Shown: positions 9,196 to 17,237, counted from the stretch's first letter. The stretch is DNA of 64,000 nucleotides from Meishania litoralis (GCF_042611095.1 NZ_JBHFPV010000002.1:310001-374000), one strand, 5' to 3'. A program made the numbers and translations. The notes: generated by a model from the sequence alone, not told the origin.

Positions 9196-9704
9196 TGAAC
9201 CGCCTTGAATTTATCGATGACCCCATCACTGGCCCAATCGGTCTGTCCCTCTATTTTAAGTACCTGTTCCCCGGCCGTGTTGTATATAAAGGTTGTAGGC
9301 AAGGCGTTGACACCTCTTTGGGCGAAGGCTTCTTTTAAGCGTATGAACGTAAGATCGAACTTTCGTTCATCGACAAATGCCCTGATTTTTTCAAGGGACT
9401 GATCCGAGGCCAGTAAAAAAACGTAGTTTTCATTTTTCAAAAGTTCTTGGGCGCGCACCAGGTCGGGCATTTCTTCAATACAGGGCCTGCACCATGTCGC
9501 CCAGTAGTTGAGCACTACCCATTTTCCTTTAAAATCAGTGAGCGAAACAGGATTCCCGTTTAAATCCTCGAACGAGGATGTTTGCACCTTGTATGGTAAT
9601 TCTTCGGGATGACCTTCAAAGGCCATCGCCTGACTTTTCGCCAAATCCCGACATGCCGTAACAAGTACCGTCAACACCAATAAAAGGCCAATTCGTAATA
9701 CCAT
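9192..9704 (-). CDS. TlpA-type thiol-disulfide redoxin, lipoprotein
   Basis: A 170-residue thioredoxin-fold protein. The frame opens at a TTG (9731), but ATG 9704 begins a lipoprotein signal ending VTAC (Cys18), so it is preferred. 'YWATWCRPC' gives the catalytic pair Cys72/Cys75, and 'NALPTTFIY' carries the cis-Pro loop. It probably keeps periplasmic cysteines reduced. The four-base overlap with the CxCC sialidase-like gene suggests that protein as its client. Confidence 0.9.
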   Translation of the reverse strand: MVLRIGLLLVLTVLVTACRDLAKSQAMAFEGHPEELPYKVQTSSFEDLNGNPVSLTDFKGKWVVLNYWATWCRPCIEEMPDLVRAQELLKNENYVFLLASDQSLEKIRAFVDERKFDLTFIRLKEAFAQRGVNALPTTFIYNTAGEQVLKIEGQTDWASDGVIDKFKAVQ

Positions 9705-9814
9705 GTTTCCATTCCTAGAAGTGGTATGCAAATTAATGAAAATATGGATGGAGTTATCGTGTTAATCAGGTAAATCAATCGATAAACCAGTAATCTACTG
9801 GAATTTATCGGGTT

Positions 9815-10138
9815 TTAGACGTTGCGCACACCACGAACATAGTCGTGCACACCCTGCTGCAATTCATGGAACTCGGAAAGCTGTTGCCTTATATTTTCCA
9901 AATGGTCCCCCACCGACTTTTTTCGTTCCTTAAGTGCCTGTAAGATTTCGCGATTGGAAATGCTTAGCCTATCGAGACCCGTTTTCAAGGTTTCGATACG
10001 TTCGAAAAGTGAATACGTCTTGGGTTCGCAAACGTACGAATTGAGCTTGTTTTTCAATTGCCCTACCTCGCGTTGATTTCGCTCCAATCGCAATACCAAG
10101 TTGTTTCTTTCGATATAAGTATCCTGCTCGAGCACCAT
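9815..10138 (-). CDS. Small coiled-coil protein, unknown function
   Basis: A 107-residue protein without signal peptide or membrane segment. It is highly charged and heptad-like over most of its length (about residues 8-38 and 45-95), so it probably forms a coiled-coil dimer in the cytosol. One Cys (residue 37) lies between the two helices. I do not recognise a family. ATG 10138 is the only good start. It sits alone, 110 bp upstream of the TlpA gene start and divergent from the HPF-like gene, with 219 bp between them for two promoters. Confidence 0.65.
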   Translation of the reverse strand: MVLEQDTYIERNNLVLRLERNQREVGQLKNKLNSYVCEPKTYSLFERIETLKTGLDRLSISNREILQALKERKKSVGDHLENIRQQLSEFHELQQGVHDYVRGVRNV

Positions 10139-10357
10139 GATTTTTAAATTTAAGGGTTACACAATTATGTGCAGCTAATTAATCTACGTAAAATTAACGC
10201 CGTTCAGATGTGGTAAAGTATCTACGAACGAGATTTTAACGTTTATTTATTGTTCCGATAAACTTGCGTTAAGATCATTGATAACCGCTCCGAAAATATG
10301 TGGTCATTTACTTGCAAATAAGACCGCCTATCTATAATTTCATATAAAGCGAAAAAT

Positions 10358-10660
10358 ATGGATATAAACTTTGAATATGACGATGTTAGGGCAAGTGCCA
10401 GATTAGAGATAATGACAGGGGAAAAGCTGAACAAGCTTCTTGACAAGTTCGATTTTATCGTACGTGCCGATGTATTCTTTAAAACCGAAAATACCTCGGC
10501 CCAGAACAAAGGAAGGATCTGCAATATTCGATTGAGCCTGCCAGGTCCCCGATTATTTGCCGAAGCAAACCATGGCTCGTTCGAAGCTTCCATAGCCGAG
10601 GCCTGTAATGACCTCGAAATACAACTTCGAAAGCGAAAGGCAAAAATGAAATCTTTCTGA
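10358..10660 (+). CDS. HPF/RaiA-like ribosome-associated protein
   Basis: A 100-residue protein of the short hibernation-promoting factor type. Its pattern fits the beta-alpha-beta-beta-beta-alpha fold: N-terminal 'INFEYDDVRASARLE', a helix with 'KLNKLLDKFDFIVRADVFF', then 'ICNIRLSLPGPRLFAE' and a final helix 'AIAEACNDLEIQLRKRKAK' with the basic C-terminal helix typical of the family. It would bind the 30S decoding region and silence ribosomes in slow growth. A longer frame on the opposite strand covers the same bases but has no protein-like features. Confidence 0.88.
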   Translation: MDINFEYDDVRASARLEIMTGEKLNKLLDKFDFIVRADVFFKTENTSAQNKGRICNIRLSLPGPRLFAEANHGSFEASIAEACNDLEIQLRKRKAKMKSF

Positions 10661-10669
10661 TGTAAGGCA

Positions 10670-11014
10670 CTATTCGTTGTCTTCCAAGGTGTTCTCTGCA
10701 ACTACTTTGTTCAGGCGTTCGGTAAAAATGGGGCTGCGCCGAAGGTCGCGCATCAGTTTTCGTTTTTTGCGTTTTGAGATACTCAAGGTATCCAACAATT
10801 CTTTGGTGCGTCTGAATTCGACGATCCTATCTTTTTTCAACTGAATACGATCTTCGACGGGTAGGACCAAATTTGGATCGAAACGCTCCATAACCGTATA
10901 TTGCTGTACCTTGATCTGTTTTTTCTCCAGATTCCCGGCCGTGGTCTGACCAAGCGCAACAGAGGCATACAAAAACAAGAGGTATAAAGTTATTTTGATA
11001 TTTCCAGGTTTCAT
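10670..11014 (-). CDS. Small secreted protein, unknown function
   Basis: The frame begins at 11086, but the ATG at 11014 starts a proper signal peptide (MKPGNIKITLYLLFLYASVALGQ region), giving 114 residues. The mature part is strongly basic and helical ('ISKRKKRKLMRDLRR') with an acidic tail. No family recognised. It converges on the HPF-like gene with only 9 bp between stops. Export is supported by the signal peptide; its role is unknown. Confidence 0.65.
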   Translation of the reverse strand: MKPGNIKITLYLLFLYASVALGQTTAGNLEKKQIKVQQYTVMERFDPNLVLPVEDRIQLKKDRIVEFRRTKELLDTLSISKRKKRKLMRDLRRSPIFTERLNKVVAENTLEDNE

Positions 11015-11113
11015 TTTCAAAAAGTGAATCTCGATAACAAAGTAGAAAAAAAAAGGCAAAGAGTCCCAATCTGTTGGTCTTGACAACGTTTGGGCCGTTG
11101 AAAAAAGACTTTC

Positions 11114-11140
11114 ATCGATAAAACATTATCGATAAATTTG
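11114..11140 (+). promoter_or_regulatory. Inverted repeat overlapping the -7 box of the YceI gene
   Basis: ATCGATAA (11114-11121) and TTATCGAT (11126-11133) form a perfect 8-bp inverted repeat with a 4-bp spacer. Its right edge runs into TAAATTTG (11133-11140), a perfect TAnnTTTG -7 box, 25 bp before the YceI start. A repressor bound here would block polymerase; the regulator is unknown. Confidence 0.5.
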
Positions 11141-11165
11141 GCATGGACCTTGAACTTACTAGCTT

Positions 11166-11675
11166 ATGAAACCAATTTTATTATTCACGATGCTCTTAAC
11201 AGTTTCGGCCAATGTCTTTTCGCAAGACCTGGCGCGAATCGGTTCGGCGGCAATAAGCTTCGTTTTTGAAGATAATGATGTCAATGGGACTATTTCGGGA
11301 TTTAGCTCCTCCTCCAATATCGACTTGCAAAATTTTGAAAACTCCACATTCGAAGGTTCGGTAGCAGTGACAACGATCAAGACCGGAAACTTTTTAAGGG
11401 ATTGGTCGCTAAAAAGTGGCAAATATTTTGACGAAGACGAACACCCGCGATTGTTTTTTAAAAGCAGCTCGGTCGTTTCCAATGAAAATGGTTTTTTGGT
11501 AAATGGTGATCTTACCCTAAAAGGAACGACCAAACCGATTACCTTCGATTTTCGAAAAAATGGCGATCGATTGATCGGTACCACTACCCTATTTGTATCG
11601 GATTATGGTATACATATCAAAAAAGAACGCGAACAGAACAAGGTAACCGTAAAGCTTGATCTTCAATTGCGATGA
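11166..11675 (+). CDS. YceI-family periplasmic protein
   Basis: A 169-residue protein with a signal peptide (cleavage near residue 19, after FSQ). The mature domain is the lipocalin-like YceI barrel: 'SAAISFVFEDNDVNGTISGF', 'FEGSVAVTTIKTGN', 'LRDWSLKSGKYFDEDEHP' and 'DLTLKGTTKPITFDF'. Family members bind polyisoprenoid or other amphipathic lipids. This short form lacks the common C-terminal extension. It stands alone behind its own promoter with an overlapping inverted repeat. Confidence 0.9.
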   Translation: MKPILLFTMLLTVSANVFSQDLARIGSAAISFVFEDNDVNGTISGFSSSSNIDLQNFENSTFEGSVAVTTIKTGNFLRDWSLKSGKYFDEDEHPRLFFKSSSVVSNENGFLVNGDLTLKGTTKPITFDFRKNGDRLIGTTTLFVSDYGIHIKKEREQNKVTVKLDLQLR

Positions 11676-11750
11676 TCGTCTACAATCTCCGCGATTTCCA
11701 CTACAATTTTTCGAAATGATGCTTAACTTCGCATCTTAAATTTTCCGCTA

Positions 11751-12704
11751 ATGTGGGTATGGGTAATTTTTATTGCGCTGATCATTGTTTTCTTGGCCCT
11801 TGACCTGGGTGTATTCCATAAAGAGGAACATGTCATAAAAAGTAAAGAGGCTGGTATTTGGACCGGCATTTGGGTGACCATAGCATTTTCGTTCAGCATG
11901 GTCATTTATTGGTTGTTCTCAAGCGGTATTATAGACAACCCTACCCAACTTACCCCGAACGATGCCGTTCTAAAATATATTACCGGATATCTGATCGAAC
12001 TTTCATTGAGCGTCGATAATGTATTTGTTATCGCCGTTATATTCTCCGCATTCAAAATACCCCCCATTTACCAACATCGTGTGCTTTTTTGGGGCATATT
12101 GGGCGCCATCGTCTTTCGTGCATTGATGATCTTGTTCGGTGTGGCCCTTATAACCCGTTTCGATTGGATCATCTATGTATTCGGGGTCTTCTTGTTATAC
12201 ACCGCCTTTAAGATGTTGAAAGGCGATGAGCATGAATTTAATCCGAAAAACTCATGGGTATTTCGACAGGTAAAAAAGCTTTATCCAATAACTAGTACAA
12301 TACAGGGACATGACTTTTTCGTGAAACGAATGGGGGTCAAGGCGGCTACCCCCCTATTTGTGGCACTGATCATTATCGAATTGACCGATATACTTTTTGC
12401 GCTCGACTCCATTCCTGCGATTTTGGCCATTACGGCAGACCCCTTCATAGTTTTCAGTTCGAACATCTTGGCCATACTGGGGCTTCGATCTATGTATTTT
12501 TTGATCTCAAGGATGTTGGACAAGTTTCGATTTATCAATTACAGTCTTGTCGTAATACTTGCATTTGTAGGTCTTAAGATGCTGTTTTCCCATTATGTAC
12601 ATCTTCCGGAATGGGTCTCGTTGACCGTGATTTCGGTTGCTCTGGTAGGTGGTATAGTGGCCTCATTGGCAATTCCGGAGAAGCACCATGAACAGATCGA
12701 ATAA
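11751..12704 (+). CDS. TerC/Alx-family integral membrane protein
   Basis: A 317-residue inner-membrane protein with seven to nine hydrophobic segments. The TerC signature acidic-in-membrane motifs are present: 'LSLSVDNVFVIAVIF' in the N-half and 'IIIELTDILFALDSIPA' in the C-half, the two repeat copies with Asp residues that carry metal. 'GLRSMYFLISRML' is also typical. Alx/TerC proteins export Mn(II) or help metallate exported enzymes. No riboswitch-like leader is evident upstream (75 bp from YceI). Confidence 0.92.
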   Translation: MWVWVIFIALIIVFLALDLGVFHKEEHVIKSKEAGIWTGIWVTIAFSFSMVIYWLFSSGIIDNPTQLTPNDAVLKYITGYLIELSLSVDNVFVIAVIFSAFKIPPIYQHRVLFWGILGAIVFRALMILFGVALITRFDWIIYVFGVFLLYTAFKMLKGDEHEFNPKNSWVFRQVKKLYPITSTIQGHDFFVKRMGVKAATPLFVALIIIELTDILFALDSIPAILAITADPFIVFSSNILAILGLRSMYFLISRMLDKFRFINYSLVVILAFVGLKMLFSHYVHLPEWVSLTVISVALVGGIVASLAIPEKHHEQIE

Positions 12705-12769
12705 AGAATTTCTTGAAACGAACTATCCCCCACGCAGGGTATTGCGGAATCCATTTCGATGAAAAATAA

Positions 12770-13204
12770 CTAATCGACTTTTTTTGGGAAGATAAGCCGA
12801 TATAACCTGTCCACACCCCAGTTTCCCAACGGGAAATAGAGCGCGAAGAACAAGGCCATGGCAAGACCAAAGGAGCGCTGGCCCACAATGGATTCAAGTA
12901 TGTTTCCCGGATAGGCATAGGAAGTCTCGAGTGCGTAGCCCCCAAACTCAAGAAGGCACATGGCAATCAATCCGTATGCATATTGCTTGTGAAAAGGAAA
13001 ACCACGAAGCAGCAATGAAATAGGCACCATGTACAAAATGTAACAGGTGATTACCTGCCACCAATAGGTAAATTTGGCGATCTCCATTTGGGTACCGAAC
13101 CAATTCATACCCAAACCCCACAAAAAATAGACAACACAGTATAGCAACAGTAGGCGTTTGTCGACCAAAAGCTTATTTTTCGCCCATTGCAAAAATTCGG
13201 TCAT
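12770..13204 (-). CDS. Four-helix membrane protein at the end of the polyketide operon
   Basis: A 144-residue protein with four hydrophobic segments (about residues 17-37, 48-67, 76-93 and 108-126). I use ATG 13204: it follows the acyl carrier protein stop (13206-13208) by one base and removes a nonsense 38-residue extension that lies over the ACP gene in another frame. No family recognised. Its tight coupling to the ACP suggests a membrane role in the same pathway, for example anchoring the enzymes or moving the lipid-like product. Confidence 0.75.
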   Translation of the reverse strand: MTEFLQWAKNKLLVDKRLLLLYCVVYFLWGLGMNWFGTQMEIAKFTYWWQVITCYILYMVPISLLLRGFPFHKQYAYGLIAMCLLEFGGYALETSYAYPGNILESIVGQRSFGLAMALFFALYFPLGNWGVDRLYRLIFPKKVD

Positions 13205-13205
13205 C

Positions 13206-13457
13206 CTATTTATTGATTTTAAGGTCAATGATCCGCAACGCATCCTTAACGGTCTGCATTTGGTCCATATCATCATTTTCCAAAGTAATATCGAAGGCGT
13301 CTTCAACGTCGAGCACAATATCGACCAAATGGGCCGAGTTGATATTGAGTTCTTCCGTGAAATGACTTTCTTCGGATATTTGTTCTATTGAAACATCTTC
13401 CGGAAGATATATCTTAATGATGTCGCGTAATTTTTGATAGCGTTCGTCTTTGCCCAT
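13206..13457 (-). CDS. Acyl carrier protein of the polyketide operon
   Basis: An 83-residue acidic helical protein of ACP size. The phosphopantetheine site is Ser41 in 'LNINSAHLVDIVLDVEDAF', matching the DSLxxVE pattern except that Asn replaces the usual Asp before Ser. Such divergent ACPs belong to dedicated pathways rather than primary fatty-acid synthesis. It lies 71 bp after the ketosynthase gene and directly before the membrane protein gene. Confidence 0.9.
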   Translation of the reverse strand: MGKDERYQKLRDIIKIYLPEDVSIEQISEESHFTEELNINSAHLVDIVLDVEDAFDITLENDDMDQMQTVKDALRIIDLKINK

Positions 13458-13528
13458 AAATAGTTTACTCAGAGATAAAATCGACTCTTTTGCCTAATCG
13501 GCCTCCCGACCAATGACGGGTCTAAGCA

Positions 13529-14803
13529 TCAGTCGTTGCATTTTCCAAAAATAACACAAGCATTGACATCACCAAAACCAAAACTGGCCTTGGCAATGAA
13601 TTTGGGGTCGTATGAAAACGTCTTTGTCGGTATTCTTGAAACATCGATCCGTTCGGCTATTTCCGGATGGACATCTTCACAGTTCACGTTTCCAAAGAGT
13701 TGTCCGTGCCCAAACTGTAAAATGGTGGCCACACTTTCAATACTTCCGGCAGCGGCCAGACAATGACCGAACAGGCCTTTAAAGGAATTTACATAGGGAA
13801 AATCGCCCCCCGAGCGTTCTAAGGCCCTGCACCAATTTTCAATCTCCTGTGCGTCTTTGGCCGTTGCCGTGAGGTGGCCGTTAATGGCATCGATATCCGA
13901 TGGCGAAATGCCCGCATTTTGAACGGCTTCAATAATGCAACGTTGCACCGCTTCATTATTTGGGGCGGTCATGCTGCCTTCGGCCCGTTGCCCGCCGCTA
14001 TTGATCGCTCCACCTAGAACTTCGGCATATATTTTCGCTCCCCTTGCCTTGGCACTCTCCAAGGACTCCAACACCAAGGCGCCCGCACCGCTGCCCGGAA
14101 CAAATCCCGATGCTGTGGCGCTCATCGGGCGGCTGGCCGCCGTAGGGTTGTCATTATGATTCCGTGGCAGAATGCGCATGGCATCGAAACCGCCCCATAC
14201 GTAAGGTCCGCTATCACTACAACTGCCCGCCAGCATACGCTCCGATTTTCCGCTGGCGATGCGATCATAGGCCATCAAGATGGCTTCCGTGCCCGTTGTG
14301 CATGCCGAAGAGTTTGTTGTTACTTGATTGCCACAACCGATCAATCCACCCAAATAGGCGCTGATACCGCTGGCCATGGTCTGTAAAACGGTGGTACTAC
14401 CCAAGCGCCTAACGTTCTTTTCGTCGACCAAGTGAATGGATTCCCTGAACTTATCCACACCCAAAATTCCCGTACCGAAGACAAGTCCTGCATCCCAATC
14501 CGGTGTATCGTTATCCGCTAGCGGCAAGCCGGCATCCTTCCAGGCATCCAAACCGGCGATTACCCCATAAACGATACCGCTGGCATTCAATCCACGCAAT
14601 TGCAACGGAGTGAAGTATCGATTTACCAAATTATCCTTCACCAACGGTTCACCGGCAATTTGGCAACCAAAATTGAGTTCTTCCAGTTTGGGCTGAAAAC
14701 GTATCCCACTTTTACCGTTTTGCATGGCGTAAGTGAAATCCGCGATCCCAACGCCGTTCGGGGCGCAGACCCCAAGACCCGTAACCACTACTCTTCTAGA
14801 CAT
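13529..14803 (-). CDS. Beta-ketoacyl-ACP synthase (FabF/KAS II-like)
   Basis: A 424-residue ketosynthase. The Cys-His-His triad is intact: Cys168 in 'NSSACTTG', His310 in 'INGHLTAT' and His347 in 'FGHCLAAAG'. 'SRPMSATASGFVPGSGAGALVLE' is the standard FabF loop region. 'INGHLTAT' differs from the usual NAHGTST, which again points to a specialised enzyme. It would elongate acyl chains on the operon's ACP. The start overlaps the end of the dehydratase gene by 8 bp, so translation is coupled. Confidence 0.93.
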   Translation of the reverse strand: MSRRVVVTGLGVCAPNGVGIADFTYAMQNGKSGIRFQPKLEELNFGCQIAGEPLVKDNLVNRYFTPLQLRGLNASGIVYGVIAGLDAWKDAGLPLADNDTPDWDAGLVFGTGILGVDKFRESIHLVDEKNVRRLGSTTVLQTMASGISAYLGGLIGCGNQVTTNSSACTTGTEAILMAYDRIASGKSERMLAGSCSDSGPYVWGGFDAMRILPRNHNDNPTAASRPMSATASGFVPGSGAGALVLESLESAKARGAKIYAEVLGGAINSGGQRAEGSMTAPNNEAVQRCIIEAVQNAGISPSDIDAINGHLTATAKDAQEIENWCRALERSGGDFPYVNSFKGLFGHCLAAAGSIESVATILQFGHGQLFGNVNCEDVHPEIAERIDVSRIPTKTFSYDPKFIAKASFGFGDVNACVIFGKCND

Positions 14804-15263
14804 TTGAATTTGCTTTGATCATCCCGGCGATGGTTCCCCTGCATACCATTTTATGGTCCGAATTGTACATTTTTACCTTGCATTTAAGTTTGTTGAACCT
14901 AAAATATAATTTTTCGGAGCGCACGGTTACGGTTTCCCCCGGAAATACAGGTAACAAAAATTCCATTTCGGAAGAACTCAGTCCGATTTGGGGTTGAGCG
15001 ACTTCCCCTTTGCCGTTGTCACCAAGTAGATATATGCCCAAACAGACCAATCCGATCTGCGCGCAGCATTCGGTAAGTAAAACTCCGGGGGTAACCGGAT
15101 TGTTACGAAAATGACCTTTGTAGAAATCCGAAGCCTTTAAAAAGGTAAATCTGCCCTCTGCACCGTTTTCATCGACCGCGATAAGCTCATCGACAAACAA
15201 AAAAGGCTCGGAATAGGGTAATTTATTCAGTATCGATGTTCTCATTCCCATCTTTTCGGGCAT
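14796..15263 (-). CDS. 3-hydroxyacyl-ACP dehydratase, hotdog fold (FabZ/FabA-like)
   Basis: A 155-residue hotdog-fold protein. 'FYKGHFRNNPVTPGVLLTECCAQ' carries catalytic His51 and Glu65 in the FabZ spacing; 'LPYSEPFLFVDEL' corresponds to the FabZ N-terminal motif 'LPHRYPFLLVD'. ATGs at residues 1, 5 and 7 are all possible starts. It would remove water from 3-hydroxyacyl-ACP in the chain-building cycle. It follows the SDR gene by 19 bp and overlaps the ketosynthase gene by 8 bp. Confidence 0.88.
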   Translation of the reverse strand: MPEKMGMRTSILNKLPYSEPFLFVDELIAVDENGAEGRFTFLKASDFYKGHFRNNPVTPGVLLTECCAQIGLVCLGIYLLGDNGKGEVAQPQIGLSSSEMEFLLPVFPGETVTVRSEKLYFRFNKLKCKVKMYNSDHKMVCRGTIAGMIKANSNV

Positions 15264-15282
15264 CTTTCAACATTGTTTTAAG

Positions 15283-16116
15283 CTATCGCAAACTCTCACC
15301 ACCGTCAACCTTGATTACGGTACCCGTAATCCATTTCGCTTCGTCCAAAGTAAGGAGGTAAACCACGTTCGCGACATCTTCAGGAGTGGTCAATCGACCA
15401 TTGGGATTACGACGTAGCGCACTTTTCTTAAGTTTTTCGTTCCCCGGAATCATTTTAAAGGCAGGAGTTTCGGTAGTTCCCGCTTGTATGCAGTTGGCCT
15501 TGATTCCCATACCTGCATATTCCAAGGCGATGTTTCGCGTAATTGCCTCCAAGGTGACCTTGGCCGCCGAAACCGCGGCATAGCCCGGCCAAGCCTTGGT
15601 ATTCCCTTCGCTGGTGAAAGAGACGATGCGGCTATCGCCTGCGAACCATCCAGCTTCGAAAATTGACTTTGTCCAATCAAAAAGACTCAAGGCCATGGCG
15701 TTCAGCGTAATGCCGAAATCTTCGTGGTTCAAACCTGTTCCGTTTTCCTCGTACATGGGCTTAAGGCTCCCTTTCGCGATACTATGCACCAAAACACTTA
15801 TTTTTTCACTCTTTTTTAGCAAGGTATTCAATTCTTTAAGAACGCTTTCACGTTTCTCTTTTTTGGCGGCATCACAGTTGAAATGTTTTAAAACGATTCT
15901 GTTGCCCTCCTCAATTTGCTTGAAATCTTTTTCGATTTCGGGCATGTTTACCCTTGCATCTCGGTGAATGATAATCAAATTGTAACCGTATAAAGCCAAT
16001 TTTTTTGCCGTTGCCAAACCAAGACCGCTACTACCGCCCAAGATTAAAGCCCATGCCCCCTTTGCCTTCGGCATTTCCCCCGAAAGGGGGATATTATTTT
16101 CCTTTTTTGTATCCAT
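15283..16116 (-). CDS. SDR enzyme with enoyl-ACP-reductase-type active site (FabL/FabI-like)
   Basis: A 277-residue Rossmann SDR with 'LGGSSGLG' (residues 26-33) for NAD(P)H. The active site reads Tyr179-x6-Lys186 ('PGYAAVSAAKVTLEA'), the Y-x6-K spacing of enoyl-ACP reductases FabI/FabL, not the Y-x3-K of ketoreductases. It probably reduces the enoyl-ACP made by the neighbouring dehydratase. Residues about 8-22 are encoded by a CCCCCT/AGGGGG hairpin repeat (16052-16094), so the N-terminal extension seems to have come with that repeat. The open frame continues upstream to 16221 through a second repeat; ATG 16116 is chosen because that upstream part is repeat sequence. Confidence 0.88.
   Translation of the reverse strand: MDTKKENNIPLSGEMPKAKGAWALILGGSSGLGLATAKKLALYGYNLIIIHRDARVNMPEIEKDFKQIEEGNRIVLKHFNCDAAKKEKRESVLKELNTLLKKSEKISVLVHSIAKGSLKPMYEENGTGLNHEDFGITLNAMALSLFDWTKSIFEAGWFAGDSRIVSFTSEGNTKAWPGYAAVSAAKVTLEAITRNIALEYAGMGIKANCIQAGTTETPAFKMIPGNEKLKKSALRRNPNGRLTTPEDVANVVYLLTLDEAKWITGTVIKVDGGESLR
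16052..16094 (-). repeat. Hairpin repeat (module like those around the DUF559 gene) inside the SDR coding sequence
   Basis: Read on the minus strand this has ATCCCCCTTTCGGGGGAA, then the small stem ATGCC-GAA-GGCA, then AAAGGGGGCATG. That is the same order of parts as the modules at 57898-57946, 58034-58082 and 58571-58617: CCCCCT/AGGGGG hairpin, short variable stem, AGGGGnATGT-type end. It stays in frame and codes for residues about 8-22 of the SDR. Confidence 0.6.
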
Positions 16117-16131
16117 AAAATTCAATTTTTT

Positions 16132-16176
16132 AAAGTCCCCTCGCCCTTCTGGGAGGGGATTTAGGGGTGGGGCTTT
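16132..16176. repeat. Second palindromic repeat with AAAGYCCC ends
   Basis: This 45-bp GC-rich element lies in the spacer between the type III PKS stop and the SDR start. It begins AAAGTCCCC and ends GGGGCTTT, so its ends are inverted (AAAGTCCC against AAAGCCCC), and it holds the imperfect palindrome CCCCTCGCCC-TTCT-GGGAGGGG. Its composition is unlike the surrounding AT-rich spacer. Similar GC-rich palindromes are known as dispersed repeats in Bacteroidota. It could act as an attenuator within the operon. Confidence 0.6.
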
Positions 16177-16177
16177 T

Positions 16178-17233
16178 TTACCATTCCAACAATACCCGCT
16201 GTGCGGAAAATCCGGGGCCAAAACTCAAAATCAGGCCCTGTTCCCCACCTTGAATCTCCCGGTTCAAGAAACGTTCTAAAACGTATAATACGGTCGCACT
16301 GCTCATATTACCATACTTTCGCAATACCTCTCGGGTATCATCGATATTTTTTCCTGAACTGCCGAAAAGCTTTTCGACCGTTTGTACGATCTTTCTCCCT
16401 CCGGGATGAAAAATCAAATGATCGACTTTTTCAATGGCACTGCCATTTTTTTCTAAAAACGGATATACAATTTGAGGGAAATGCGCAGCTATGGTTTCCG
16501 GTACACTTGGGTCAAGTATCATTTTCAATCCGTGGTCGGTCAGGTCAAACCCCATTAAATGTGTGGCGTTTTTGAAATGGTACATCTCTTCCCCGATAAT
16601 TCTTGGGCCCGTGGCTTCTTCTTCCGATGACAACAATACACAGGCCGCGCCATCACCAAAAATTGCCGCACTGACCATATTGGCCATGGAAAAGTCGTTC
16701 AATTGAAAGGTGGCGGTGGGACTTTCTACGGCCACGACCGCCACCCGTTTTTCTGGATTCGATTTCAGAAAATTACTGGCATAAATGAGGCCCGAAACCC
16801 CTGCGGCACAGCCCATTTCGGTTACCGGAAGACGCACGATATCTTGACGTAACCCCAATTCGTTGACCAAATATGCATCCAACGAAGGAATCATTATTCC
16901 GGTGCAACTGACAGTAATGATGTAATCTAAGGAATCGGCCGTCCATTGGGCATTTGTCAAAGCTTTTTTCAAGGACTTGCTGCCCAATTTCTTTACCTCG
17001 CGTACATAAATATTGTTTTTTGCCTCGAAGGAAGTGGCGGTGAATACCTCTTCGATATCCATAATACCATAACGCACATCAACGCCCGCACCTTCGAAGA
17101 TCTTGACCACCTTGCGACGAAAACGCGCATCTTGATCGGCCAGCCAAAGCTCGACAAAAGGTAGAATATCCGCTGTTTTTCTCGAATAGGATGGCAGCTC
17201 TTTCTCCACACTCACAATTCGTACATTGCCCAT
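16178..17233 (-). CDS. Type III polyketide synthase (chalcone/alkylresorcylic-synthase-like)
   Basis: A 351-residue homodimeric-type PKS III. The Cys-His-Asn triad is complete: Cys142 in 'TEMGCAAGVSG', His276 in 'LIFHPGGRK', Asn309 in 'YGNMSSATVLYVLE'. 'SCTGIMIPSLD' and the C-terminal 'SFGPGFSAQ' are classic. It extends an acyl starter with malonyl-CoA to a tri- or tetraketide that cyclises to an alkylpyrone or alkylresorcinol-type ring. Four bases separate it from the methyltransferase gene, and 61 bp holding a palindromic repeat separate it from the SDR. A dedicated ACP and fatty-acid enzymes in the same operon suggest an unusual ACP-bound starter. Confidence 0.95.
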   Translation of the reverse strand: MGNVRIVSVEKELPSYSRKTADILPFVELWLADQDARFRRKVVKIFEGAGVDVRYGIMDIEEVFTATSFEAKNNIYVREVKKLGSKSLKKALTNAQWTADSLDYIITVSCTGIMIPSLDAYLVNELGLRQDIVRLPVTEMGCAAGVSGLIYASNFLKSNPEKRVAVVAVESPTATFQLNDFSMANMVSAAIFGDGAACVLLSSEEEATGPRIIGEEMYHFKNATHLMGFDLTDHGLKMILDPSVPETIAAHFPQIVYPFLEKNGSAIEKVDHLIFHPGGRKIVQTVEKLFGSSGKNIDDTREVLRKYGNMSSATVLYVLERFLNREIQGGEQGLILSFGPGFSAQRVLLEW

Positions 17234-17237
17234 ATAG

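Noticed and set aside
10243..10701. A 152-codon open frame on the minus strand covering the HPF-like gene.
   Set aside because: It is antisense to a recognisable HPF/RaiA gene, has low-complexity Ser/Arg-rich composition and no family resemblance.
16117..16221. A longer N-terminus for the SDR starting at 16221.
   Set aside because: The extra 35 codons run through the palindromic repeat at 16132-16176 and overlap the PKS gene end; ATG 16116 is the plausible start.
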